Notes under the pieces: generated by a model
Seen by the model: the letters and a program-made list of their open reading frames with translations, nothing else
The model's database searches: none
Told to the model about the DNA's origin: nothing
NCBI RefSeq assembly: GCF_000474945.1
Contig: NZ_KI440836.1
Span: forward strand, 419,917 to 483,916
Length of the DNA stretch: 64,000 nt
DNA from: Solimonas soli DSM 21787
GTDB taxonomy: Bacteria > Pseudomonadota > Gammaproteobacteria > Nevskiales > Nevskiaceae
Direction: 5' to 3'
Part shown: piece by piece, positions 55,223-62,915 of the stretch
Numbering within the stretch: position 1 is the stretch's first letter
Layout of the letters: every line of letters starts with the position of its first letter
Program-made: the position numbers and the translations under genes

Positions 55223-56716
55223 TCAGCCGCCGAACCAGCCGCCGGGGCCGAAGTATTTCGTCACGCCGTCGAGCGCCGCGCCGTCGGGCAGCGCGCCTTC
55301 GCGTGCGTCGTCGCCGATCAGCAGCGCGCGATCGGCGCTGCGGCGATACGGCGACCAGGCGAGGCCGCAGTCGGGACGCGCGGCCTTGGCGAACGACACC
55401 CAGCAGTCGGCGAGCTGCGTCGCCTGGCGGCGGTCCTCGTCGTCGAGCGCGATCTTGAAGACAGCGAGGCTGTCGAGCGTGTCGAACACGTAGGCGATCT
55501 CGGCGGCGTGGCCGGCGCCCGGCGCCTTGCCGCGCTGGCCGGCGCTGAGGTGCGCGTAGCGATAGAGCCAGGCCGGCGCGTGGTGTGCGGCGATCCAGCG
55601 CGCCGGCGCCGCGAACACGGCGTCGCGGAACAGCAGCGGCGCGCGCGCATCGGCCTCGACGTCCGGGTACCAGCCGGACACCATGGGCAGGCGGATCAGC
55701 AGGCGGTCGCGCCAGCCCGGCTGGCGGAACCTCAGCAGGCTGCCTTCGCCGTCGTTGCTGCCGATGATCAGCGGCAGCTTCTGCTGGCGGCCTTCGGCGA
55801 AGACCTTGGCCGGCGCTTCGAACACCGTGCGGCCGTCGAGGAAGGGGCCGAAGCCGAGATTGCGATCGGCGGCCTGCGCGTCGATCAGCTTCTGCGCCGG
55901 CAGCGCGCGCAGCGCGGCGGCGTCGAGATCCCGGGCGACGCCGACGCCGGCCAGCGCGGCGACCACCTTGTCCTGCATCTTGTCGCGCGGCAGCGGCTTG
56001 CCCCAGCCGCCGCCGGATTCGACGATCGCCGCGCGAAACAGGCCGCGGCCGGCCGGATGGGTCATCAGATAGAGAATGTCGGCGCCGCCGGCACTCTCGC
56101 CGAACACCGTGACCTGCGCCGGATCGCCGCCGAACGCGGCGATGTTGTCGCGCACCCATGCGAGCGCCGCGATCTGGTCCATCAGGCCGAAGTTGCCGCC
56201 GTCGGCGCCGAGCGCCGGATGCGCGAAGTAGCCGAGATAGCCGAGCCGGTAGTTCAGGGTGACGACGACGACGCCACGCGCGGCGAGGCGCGCGCCGTCG
56301 TAGGCGGCGAGCGAGGCGGCGCCCATGCGATGCGCGCCGCCGTGCAGCCAGACCATCACCGGCAGCGCCTGCGCCGCGTGCGGCGGCGTCCAGACATTGA
56401 GATAGAGACAGTCCTCGCCACGCCGCTGCGGCGTGAGGCCGAAGAAGCGATCGTCGCCCTGCGCGCAGGCGCTGCCGAAGCGCGTCGCGTCGCGCACGCC
56501 GCTCCACGCCGCCGGCGCCTGCGGCGCCTGCCAGCGCAGCGCGCCGACCGGCGGCGCCGCGTAGGGAATGCCGAGGAAGGCCTGCACGCCGTCGGCGCTG
56601 CTGCCGCGCAGCGCGCCGCCGCGCACGGTGACCTGCGCTTCGGCGGCGGGCGCGGCGGGCGCGCTGCCGGTCCACAGCGCGACGAGCGCGGCGATCACGA
56701 TGCGGCGAGCGTGCAT
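55223..56716 (-). CDS. Type-B carboxylesterase, exported
   Basis: A 497-residue alpha/beta-hydrolase with a signal peptide (about residues 1-25, ending SAPAA). Nucleophile elbow FGESAGGADI, oxyanion segment VMVWLHGGAHRMG, and EDCLYLNVWTP are the carboxylesterase/lipase type-B signatures. It should hydrolyse esters in the periplasm. Strong AAGGAGGA ribosome-binding site before ATG 56716. The start overlaps the end of the DUF1254 gene by 22 nt, so it belongs to the receptor operon. Confidence 0.93.
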   Translation of the reverse strand: MHARRIVIAALVALWTGSAPAAPAAEAQVTVRGGALRGSSADGVQAFLGIPYAAPPVGALRWQAPQAPAAWSGVRDATRFGSACAQGDDRFFGLTPQRRGEDCLYLNVWTPPHAAQALPVMVWLHGGAHRMGAASLAAYDGARLAARGVVVVTLNYRLGYLGYFAHPALGADGGNFGLMDQIAALAWVRDNIAAFGGDPAQVTVFGESAGGADILYLMTHPAGRGLFRAAIVESGGGWGKPLPRDKMQDKVVAALAGVGVARDLDAAALRALPAQKLIDAQAADRNLGFGPFLDGRTVFEAPAKVFAEGRQQKLPLIIGSNDGEGSLLRFRQPGWRDRLLIRLPMVSGWYPDVEADARAPLLFRDAVFAAPARWIAAHHAPAWLYRYAHLSAGQRGKAPGAGHAAEIAYVFDTLDSLAVFKIALDDEDRRQATQLADCWVSFAKAARPDCGLAWSPYRRSADRALLIGDDAREGALPDGAALDGVTKYFGPGGWFGG

Positions 56717-57207
56717 ACATCCTCCTTGCGCAAGCGTTCCACGTTCTGCCAGCCGGCGTCGTCGGTCGCCAGGCGGCGGATCAGCGCGACGCCGCGCGTG
56801 TCCGGCGCCCGCAGCGCGGCGGCCGGCGCGGCCTCGCCGGCGGCGAGCAGCAGTTCGAGTCCGTCGCGATGATCGACATCGCGCAGGGTGAGGAAGTTGT
56901 CGCTGTTGCCGGCGTAGAACGACAGCGACCAGTAGTCCGGCGAGGCCGGCAGGCGGATGCGCAGCGCGCCGCGCGAGAGATCGTAGACGCAGGCCGAGTA
57001 GGCGAACTCCGGCGCCGGGCGCACGATGCGCCGCGCCGCCGGCGTCACGCGCGGCGCCGCCAGCCAGCGGTGCAGGCGCTCGCCGCCGCCGCCGAGCTGG
57101 CGCAGGGTCGCGCGCATCAGCAGCGTCGGATAGGCGTGCACGAAGGCGATGTGCGCGAGGACCGCGACGACGACGGCGACGAGCAGGGGCGCGCGCCAGG
57201 GCTTCAT
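56695..57207 (-). CDS. DUF1254-like envelope protein
   Basis: A 170-residue protein with one N-terminal helix (APLLVAVVVAVLAHIAFVHA). FAYSACVYDLSRGALRIRLP and YWSLSFYAGNSDNFLTLRD match the DUF1254 domain. It normally pairs with DUF1214, which is encoded by the preceding gene, coupled through an ATGA overlap (57204-57207). Function of this pair is unknown. Confidence 0.82.
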   Translation of the reverse strand: MKPWRAPLLVAVVVAVLAHIAFVHAYPTLLMRATLRQLGGGGERLHRWLAAPRVTPAARRIVRPAPEFAYSACVYDLSRGALRIRLPASPDYWSLSFYAGNSDNFLTLRDVDHRDGLELLLAAGEAAPAAALRAPDTRGVALIRRLATDDAGWQNVERLRKEDVCTLAAS

Positions 57208-57767
57208 CGGCAGCTCCGCCGCGTGATCGTCGGCAAGGCGTCGGCGCGCAGCGCGGCCTTGGGCCGGTAGAGGCGCAGCGTCAGGCTCGGCGTGCCGGTG
57301 GCCGTCGAATCCAGCCAGTTGGCGGACGCCTCGCGCGTCGTCGCCAGACGCGCGCGCCAGCGCCCGTCGCCGTCGCGCCGGAGGTGCGCGGCGTCGATGG
57401 CGTAGGCGGCGCTGCCGTTGCGCGGCAGGAATTCGTCGGCCGCGTACACGGTGAGCGACCACCACGCCGCCGGCAGCGTGCCACCGCGAATCTCGTAGTC
57501 GCAGCGCTCGGACAGCGGCGCGCCGCCGTCGTCCTGCGCGGCGATCAGGTATAGCGCCTCCTCGCGATTCAGCGCGAGCAGGCCATGGCGCGCGCTGCGC
57601 GCGCGCGTGTAGGCATCGGCGGCGGTGCTGCCGGTCAGCGGATCGCTCCGCCAGGCGCCGTAACGCTCGCCGTCCGGCAGGCGGCCGATCGCCCACCAGG
57701 CCGAGGCGACGCCGAGCGCGATGCCGCCGACGATCGCAAGGCCATGGCGAAGCGCGGCGCCCGGCAT
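57204..57767 (-). CDS. DUF1214-domain envelope protein
   Basis: A 187-residue protein with one N-terminal helix (GLAIVGGIALGVASAWWAIG). LPAAWWSLTVYAADEFLPRN and AIDAAHLRRDGDGRW match DUF1214. It starts 3 nt after the TonB receptor stop, so receptor, DUF1214, DUF1254 and esterase form one leftward operon. Confidence 0.85.
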   Translation of the reverse strand: MPGAALRHGLAIVGGIALGVASAWWAIGRLPDGERYGAWRSDPLTGSTAADAYTRARSARHGLLALNREEALYLIAAQDDGGAPLSERCDYEIRGGTLPAAWWSLTVYAADEFLPRNGSAAYAIDAAHLRRDGDGRWRARLATTREASANWLDSTATGTPSLTLRLYRPKAALRADALPTITRRSCR

Positions 57768-57770
57768 CGG

Positions 57771-60026
57771 TCAGAAGAAGCGCTTGCGCACTTCGATGCC
57801 GCAGGCGCGCGGCTGGCCGACGTAGCCGTTGTAGCTGCCGCTCTGCGCCGGGCTGTCGAAAATGATCAAGTTGTAGTGCTTGTCGGTGAGATTGGCGCCC
57901 CACAGCGAGACCTCGAACGCGGCCGGCAGCTGCAGGCCGGCGCGCGCGTTGAGCAGGGTGTAGCCGCCCTGGCGCTTGTTCGGATCGAGATCGACGCCGG
58001 TGTTGACCTCGCTCTGGTAGCGCGCGACGACGTTGGCGAAGGCGCTGGCGCTCCAGAACGGCAGCGCGTGCGCGTAGCCGGCGCCGAGCTGGCCGGTCCA
58101 GCGCGGCGCGTTGGTCATCTGCGCGCCGTCGTTCGCGCCCTTGGTGAACTCCGCGTCGGCATAGGTGACGGCGGCGCGCAGGTCGAGCCCCTTCGCCGGA
58201 TACAGGGTCGATTCGAACTCGACGCCGCGCGAGCGCACGGTCGCGTTCTGCACCTGCCAGGCGAGGCCGTCGTAGCCGGCCAGCTGGAAGTCGTCGATGT
58301 CCATCCAGAACAGCGCGGTGCGCGTCTGCAGGCGGCGTCCGAAGAACGGCGCCTTCAGGCCGAGCTCGTAGGCGTCGACGGTTTCCGGACGGAAGGTCCG
58401 GTCGCCGTCGTTGGCGGTGGTCGGCGGATTGAGGTTGATGCCGCCGGACTTGAAGCCGGAGGAATAGCTCGCGTATGTGTACAGATCGCCGGCGAACTTC
58501 CAGCCGAGCGAGGCGGTGCCGGTGAAGCGATCGTCGTCGTAGTGCGCGCGATAGGGATCGGCGCCGCAGAGGAAACGGGCGCTGGCCGGCAAGGTCACGG
58601 CCGGATTGCAGGACGGGCTGTCCGAGGTGGCGTGGCCGCCGCCGGCTTTCTGCTCGTGCAGCCAGCGCAGGCCGAGCGTCAGATCGAAGCCGGCGCCGAG
58701 ATCGACGATGTCGTGCGTGAACAGCGACCAGCTGCTGCCGCTTTGCGCGGCGCGCACGTCGGTCTGTCCGCGCCCGCTCGGATACAGCACCGCCGGTACC
58801 GCGCCGCCGCTGATTGCATGGACGTAGGCGCCGGCATCGTCGCCGAGCAGCGTCGCCATGTTCAGGTTCAGATCCTCGTCGGCGCCGTAGACGCCGATCA
58901 GCCAGTCGAGGCGGCCGGCGACGCCGTGCAACGACAGTTCGGCGGTCTTGGTGCGGATGCCGCCGTTCTGCACCGGGATGTAGACGAGGTCGATGTCGCT
59001 GTAGTCGCCGTCGGATTGATCGCGCCCGGTGCTGTCGCGATAGCTGACGAGGCCGCGCAGCTGTGCCCAGTCGAAATCCCAGTCAAGATGCAGCGACACG
59101 CCGCTGTCCTCGGCCTTGCTGGCCACGGGCCGATTGAAGGCGGCCGTGTCCTCGGACGGTGGCTCGAACACGGTGCCGCCGAGCGCCGTGATCGCCGGCG
59201 CGGTCGGCCCGTATTGCGTGTACGGCGCCGCGCAGCAGCGCTCGTCCTTGACGATGCGGTCGGCGATCAGGCGCAGCGAGAGACCCTCGAGCGGCTGGTA
59301 CAGCAGCTGGCCGCGCAGCGTGTAGCGGTCGCGGTCGTTGTAGTCCTTGCCGTCGTACTGGTTGTGGATGAAGCCGTCGCGCTCGTTGATCTGCGCGGCG
59401 AAGCGCACGGCGAGCGTATGGTCGACCAGCGGCAGGTTGATCATGCCCTGCGCTAGGCGCGCGTTGTCGTTGCCGTAGCTGACGCTCAGCGCGGCGTCCG
59501 GCGTGAAGCCCGGCGCGTTGCTGACCAGGCGGATCGCGCCGACCGAGGTGTTCTTGCCGAACAGCGTGCCCTGCGGGCCGCGCAGCACTTCGATGCGGTC
59601 GATGTCGATCAGGTCGGTCAGCGCGAGACTGGAGCGCGACAGGTAGACATCGTCGACGAACACGCCGACCGAGCTTTCGAAGCCGACGTTGCCGCCCGAG
59701 GTGCCGATGCCGCGGATGCGGATCACCGAGCCGGCGTTCTCGCTGCCCGACACGGTGACGACCAGCGACGGCACCTGCATCTGCAGCGCCTGCGTGTCGC
59801 GCAGGACCGATTGCTCGAGCGTCTCGCCGCTGACCTCGCTGACCGCGATCGGCACCTGGTCGAGACTCTGGCTGCGCCGCGTCGCGGTGACCACGACCGT
59901 GGCGGTCTCGTCATCGGCCGGCGCCGCCGGCGCCGGCTCCTGGGCCGTGGCGGCGCCCGCCAGCAGCAGCGCTGCAAGGCCGCGCCACGCCGTTCCGAAG
60001 CCTGCCACTCCGAGCATCTTGCGCAT
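57771..60026 (-). CDS. TonB-dependent outer-membrane receptor
   Basis: A 751-residue receptor with signal peptide (about residues 1-28, ending ATAQ) and a short TonB-box-like segment (ETATVVVTATRR). The plug domain has VLRGPQGTLFGKNTSVGAIR, and the 22-strand barrel ends IEVRKRFF with a terminal Phe. The style is that of carbohydrate/hydrophobic-substrate receptors of sphingomonad and Nevskiales type rather than a clear siderophore receptor. GGGGAGA ribosome-binding site. Directly divergent from the GntR regulator, with a matching operator in front. Confidence 0.95.
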   Translation of the reverse strand: MRKMLGVAGFGTAWRGLAALLLAGAATAQEPAPAAPADDETATVVVTATRRSQSLDQVPIAVSEVSGETLEQSVLRDTQALQMQVPSLVVTVSGSENAGSVIRIRGIGTSGGNVGFESSVGVFVDDVYLSRSSLALTDLIDIDRIEVLRGPQGTLFGKNTSVGAIRLVSNAPGFTPDAALSVSYGNDNARLAQGMINLPLVDHTLAVRFAAQINERDGFIHNQYDGKDYNDRDRYTLRGQLLYQPLEGLSLRLIADRIVKDERCCAAPYTQYGPTAPAITALGGTVFEPPSEDTAAFNRPVASKAEDSGVSLHLDWDFDWAQLRGLVSYRDSTGRDQSDGDYSDIDLVYIPVQNGGIRTKTAELSLHGVAGRLDWLIGVYGADEDLNLNMATLLGDDAGAYVHAISGGAVPAVLYPSGRGQTDVRAAQSGSSWSLFTHDIVDLGAGFDLTLGLRWLHEQKAGGGHATSDSPSCNPAVTLPASARFLCGADPYRAHYDDDRFTGTASLGWKFAGDLYTYASYSSGFKSGGINLNPPTTANDGDRTFRPETVDAYELGLKAPFFGRRLQTRTALFWMDIDDFQLAGYDGLAWQVQNATVRSRGVEFESTLYPAKGLDLRAAVTYADAEFTKGANDGAQMTNAPRWTGQLGAGYAHALPFWSASAFANVVARYQSEVNTGVDLDPNKRQGGYTLLNARAGLQLPAAFEVSLWGANLTDKHYNLIIFDSPAQSGSYNGYVGQPRACGIEVRKRFF

Positions 60027-60080
60027 CGTCTTCTCCCCTTGCGCGCCAGGTCTCGCGGCCTGGAGTCGAACGTCATTCGC

Positions 60081-60107
60081 CGTGCAGAAAGCGTCGATTT
60101 CTGCACG
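60081..60107. promoter_or_regulatory. Perfect inverted repeat in the TonB receptor leader
   Basis: CGTGCAGAAA (60081-60090) / TTTCTGCACG (60098-60107), 10-bp perfect arms with a 7-nt loop. It lies 55-80 nt before the receptor start and next to the TGTCGAC operator copy. Could be a second operator or an RNA hairpin. Confidence 0.6.
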
Positions 60108-60110
60108 GAG

Positions 60111-60126
60111 TGTAGTCGACAATTCC
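60111..60126. promoter_or_regulatory. GntR-type operator copy upstream of the TonB receptor
   Basis: TAGTCGACAATT (60113-60124), which shares the GTCGACAAT core with the perfect palindrome at the gntR start. On the minus strand it reads AATTGTCGACTA and abuts TACACT, a possible -10 element of the receptor promoter. Confidence 0.55.
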
Positions 60127-60382
60127 GGCGATGCAAGCGCCGATTTCCGATCCTGCCGTAGCCGCCCGCCGACCGCGGCGGCGGCCTGCGCAGCCTGCCC
60201 GTCTTTTACGCGGACGCTCGTTATGCGAGAAATACCTATGAATTATTTGGATATACGGGAAACGGAACGGTTGCGGACGCGCCCGTCGCCACAGTGTGGC
60301 GCCGGCGCGGCCGGCGGGCCGCGCGCGCTTGCCGGACGAAGAGGCACGGCGTAGATTCCCGGAAAATGCACGGTAAGCACAC

Positions 60383-61120
60383 ATGATTGTCGACAATCAA
60401 AGCTCGCACGGAGCGGCCAGCGCCGAGCTGGTCGGTGGCGACGGCGATGCCGCTGCGGAGCTGCCGCTGATCCAGCAGACCGTGCGCCGCCTGCTGCGCG
60501 ACATTCTCGTCGGGGTCTACCAGCCGGGCGCGCGCATACGCGAGGCCGACGTCGCGCAGCGGCTCGGCATCAGCCGGGCGCCGGTGCGCGAGGCGCTGCG
60601 CGTGCTGGAACGGGACGGCCTCATCGAGCTGGCGCCGTGGCGCGGCGCGCGCGTCATCGATCCCGCGCCGGCGGAAATCGCCGATCTGTTCGATCTGCTC
60701 GGCGTCGCGCACGGCGCGGTCGCGCGCTTCGCGGTGCGCCACGCCTCGGACGAGCAGCTGCGGCAGTACGCCGAGGCGATCGACGCGCTCGAGGCGCTGA
60801 TCCGCGGCGGCCGCAAGAACGTCGAGCTGGTCGACGCCGCCTATCGCGCCGGCACCCTGCTCGCCGAGGCTTGCGGCAGTCGCCAGGCGGCGGCGATGCA
60901 GCGCCGCGTCGGCCGCGTCGCGTACTGGCTGCACCGTTTCCTGCAGCCGGCGCCGTCGCGCTGGCGGCAGCAGTCGCTGGCGCGGCATCGCAAGCTGGTG
61001 ACGGCGCTGCGCGCCCGTTCGGAGATCGCCGCCGAGAAGGCGGCGCGCCGCGTCGTCGAGCACACGCGGACGCTGGTGCTGCAGCGTGCGCAGGCGCACG
61101 CCGCCGGGCCCGCGCGATGA
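60383..61120 (+). CDS. GntR-family (FCD domain) transcription regulator
   Basis: A 245-residue regulator: winged helix (LLRDILVGVYQPGARIREAD, then LGISRAPVREALRVLERDGL) followed by an all-helical FCD effector domain (residues ~100-230), usually binding carboxylic-acid or acyl ligands. ATG 60383 overlaps a perfect palindrome, pointing to self-repression. Coupled by ATGA to the biotin-carrier gene, so it heads the carboxylase operon. Confidence 0.93.
   Translation: MIVDNQSSHGAASAELVGGDGDAAAELPLIQQTVRRLLRDILVGVYQPGARIREADVAQRLGISRAPVREALRVLERDGLIELAPWRGARVIDPAPAEIADLFDLLGVAHGAVARFAVRHASDEQLRQYAEAIDALEALIRGGRKNVELVDAAYRAGTLLAEACGSRQAAAMQRRVGRVAYWLHRFLQPAPSRWRQQSLARHRKLVTALRARSEIAAEKAARRVVEHTRTLVLQRAQAHAAGPAR
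60384..60399. promoter_or_regulatory. Perfect 16-bp palindrome at the gntR start (operator)
   Basis: TGATTGTCGACAATCA, fully symmetric, with the TTGTnnACAA core typical of FCD-type GntR operators. It covers codons 1-6 of gntR, so binding would block translation start or early elongation region. Confidence 0.75.
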
Positions 61121-61332
61121 GCACGCTGTTGCGCTCGCCGGCGACCGGCACCGTCTGGCAATTCGCCGCGCGTCTCGACGAGCCGCTCGCGGCCGGAACC
61201 GTGGCGCTGTACGTCGAATCGATGAAGATGGAGATTCCCGCCACCCTGCCGCGCGCGGGCCGCATCAAGGCCTGGCTGGTGCGCGAGGGCGACGCCGTCG
61301 AAGAAGGTCAGCCGCTCGCCGAGCTCGGCTGA
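61117..61332 (+). CDS. Biotin carboxyl carrier-like protein
   Basis: A 71-residue biotinyl/lipoyl domain with the biotinylation motif YVESMKMEIPA (Lys of MKM). SPATGTVWQFAARLDEPLAA opens and GDAVEEGQPLAELG closes it. It is about the size of stand-alone carriers in acyl-CoA carboxylases, lacking the long N-terminal part of AccB. ATGA overlap with gntR. No biotin carboxylase gene is in view; it may lie beyond the right edge. Confidence 0.92.
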   Translation: MSTLLRSPATGTVWQFAARLDEPLAAGTVALYVESMKMEIPATLPRAGRIKAWLVREGDAVEEGQPLAELG

Positions 61333-61355
61333 GCCCTGCGCTGGAGAAGCGACGC

Positions 61356-62915
61356 ATGGATGACGAGGCGCTGCGCGAACTGCACCGCCGCCGTGAGGCG
61401 GCCGAGCGCATGGGCGGCGCAGAGGCGGTCGCCGCCTGGCATGCGCAGGGCCGCCTGACGGCGCGCGAGCGCATCGCCGCCTTCGTCGATCCCGGCTCCT
61501 TCCAGGAACTCGGCAAGCTCGCCGGCGCCGGGCGCTACGACGCGCAGGGCCGCTATCTCGACTTCACGCCCTCGAACAGCGTCATGGGCCGCGGCGAAGT
61601 CGACGGCCGGCCGCTGATGGTGGTCGCCGACGATTTCACGATCCGTGGCGGTTCCTCCGAAGCGGCGGTCGCCGAGAAGTGGATTTATGCCGAGCGCATG
61701 GCGCTGGAATTTCGCATGCCGCTGGTGCGGCTCGTCGACTCGGCCGGCGGCAGCGTCAAACTGCTCGCCCGGAGCGGGCGCACCAAGCTGCCCGGCTATC
61801 CGCTGTGGCCGAGCACGGCGCTGATGGGCGCGGTGCCGGTGCTCAGCGCCGCCTTCGGTTCCTGCGCCGGGCTCGGCGCGGTGCGCGCGATCGCCGCGCA
61901 TTTCTCGGTGATGGTGCGCGGCCAGGCGCAGGTCTTCGCGGCCGGTCCGCCGGTGGTGAAGCAGGGCCTGGGCCTCGACGTCGACAAGGAAGCGCTCGGC
62001 GGCGCCGATCTGTGCACGCGCGTCAGCGGCGCGATTCTCAACGCGGCCGATGACGAGCGCGCCGCGCTCGCGCAGCTGCGGCGCGTTCTGTCCTATCTGC
62101 CGGGCCATGCCTGGGAAGCGCCGCCGCGCGCGGCGAACGACGACGATCCCGGGCGCCGCGAGCCGGCGCTCGATACGGCGATTCCCGCCAACCGCCGCCG
62201 CGTCTACGCGGCGCGGCCGATCGCCGAGGCGATCTGCGACCGCGGCTCGTTGTTCGAGCTCGCGCCGGACTTCGGCGCCTCGCTGCGCACGTATCTGGCA
62301 CGGCTCGACGGCCACGCGGTCGGCTTCATGATCAACGATCCGGCGCAGAGCGGCGGCGCGCTGACGCGCGCGGCGGCGCAGAAGCTGGAGCGCTTCGTCG
62401 ATCTGTGCGACAGCTTTCATCTGCCGGTCGTGCATCTCGTCGACCAGCCGGGCGTGATGATCGGCCCGGAAGCCGAGCGCGCCGGCACGCTGATCGCCGC
62501 GGCGCGCGCCGGCGCGGCGATCGAGCAGGCCAGCGTGCCCTGGGTCAGCGTCGTGCTGCGCCGCGCCTACGGCGTCGGCGGCTCGATGCTCGGGCCGTGG
62601 AGCGGGCCGCACGGCACCTCGCTCAATCACCGCTTCGCCTGGCCGAGCGCGCGCTGGGGCTCGATCCCGATCGAGGGCGGCGTCGCCGCCGCGCACAAGC
62701 GCGAGATCGAGGCGGCCGGCGATCCGGACGCGAAACGCCGCGAACTCGAGGCGTACTACGAGCATCTCGGCTCGCCGTTCCGCACCGCCGAGGCTTTCGG
62801 CGTCGTCGACATCATCGAGCCGGCCGAGACGCGGCCGCTGCTGTGCCGTTGGGTACGCGACGCCGTGCGTCTCACGCAGCTGCAGCCGGCGCCGAAGCGC
62901 CGCACGCTGCGATGA
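61356..62915 (+). CDS. Acyl-CoA carboxylase carboxyltransferase subunit
   Basis: A 519-residue fused N- and C-lobe carboxyltransferase of the PccB/MmdA/GcdA type. Landmarks: MGRGEVDGRPLMVVADDFTI, LVRLVDSAGGSVK, FGSCAGLGAVRA, and GVMIGPEAERAGTLIAAAR in the C-lobe, each matching the family's acyl-CoA and biotin sites. It transfers CO2 from biotin to an acyl-CoA (or the reverse). Substrate is not clear. Overlaps the CoA-transferase start (ATGA). Confidence 0.9.
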   Translation: MDDEALRELHRRREAAERMGGAEAVAAWHAQGRLTARERIAAFVDPGSFQELGKLAGAGRYDAQGRYLDFTPSNSVMGRGEVDGRPLMVVADDFTIRGGSSEAAVAEKWIYAERMALEFRMPLVRLVDSAGGSVKLLARSGRTKLPGYPLWPSTALMGAVPVLSAAFGSCAGLGAVRAIAAHFSVMVRGQAQVFAAGPPVVKQGLGLDVDKEALGGADLCTRVSGAILNAADDERAALAQLRRVLSYLPGHAWEAPPRAANDDDPGRREPALDTAIPANRRRVYAARPIAEAICDRGSLFELAPDFGASLRTYLARLDGHAVGFMINDPAQSGGALTRAAAQKLERFVDLCDSFHLPVVHLVDQPGVMIGPEAERAGTLIAAARAGAAIEQASVPWVSVVLRRAYGVGGSMLGPWSGPHGTSLNHRFAWPSARWGSIPIEGGVAAAHKREIEAAGDPDAKRRELEAYYEHLGSPFRTAEAFGVVDIIEPAETRPLLCRWVRDAVRLTQLQPAPKRRTLR

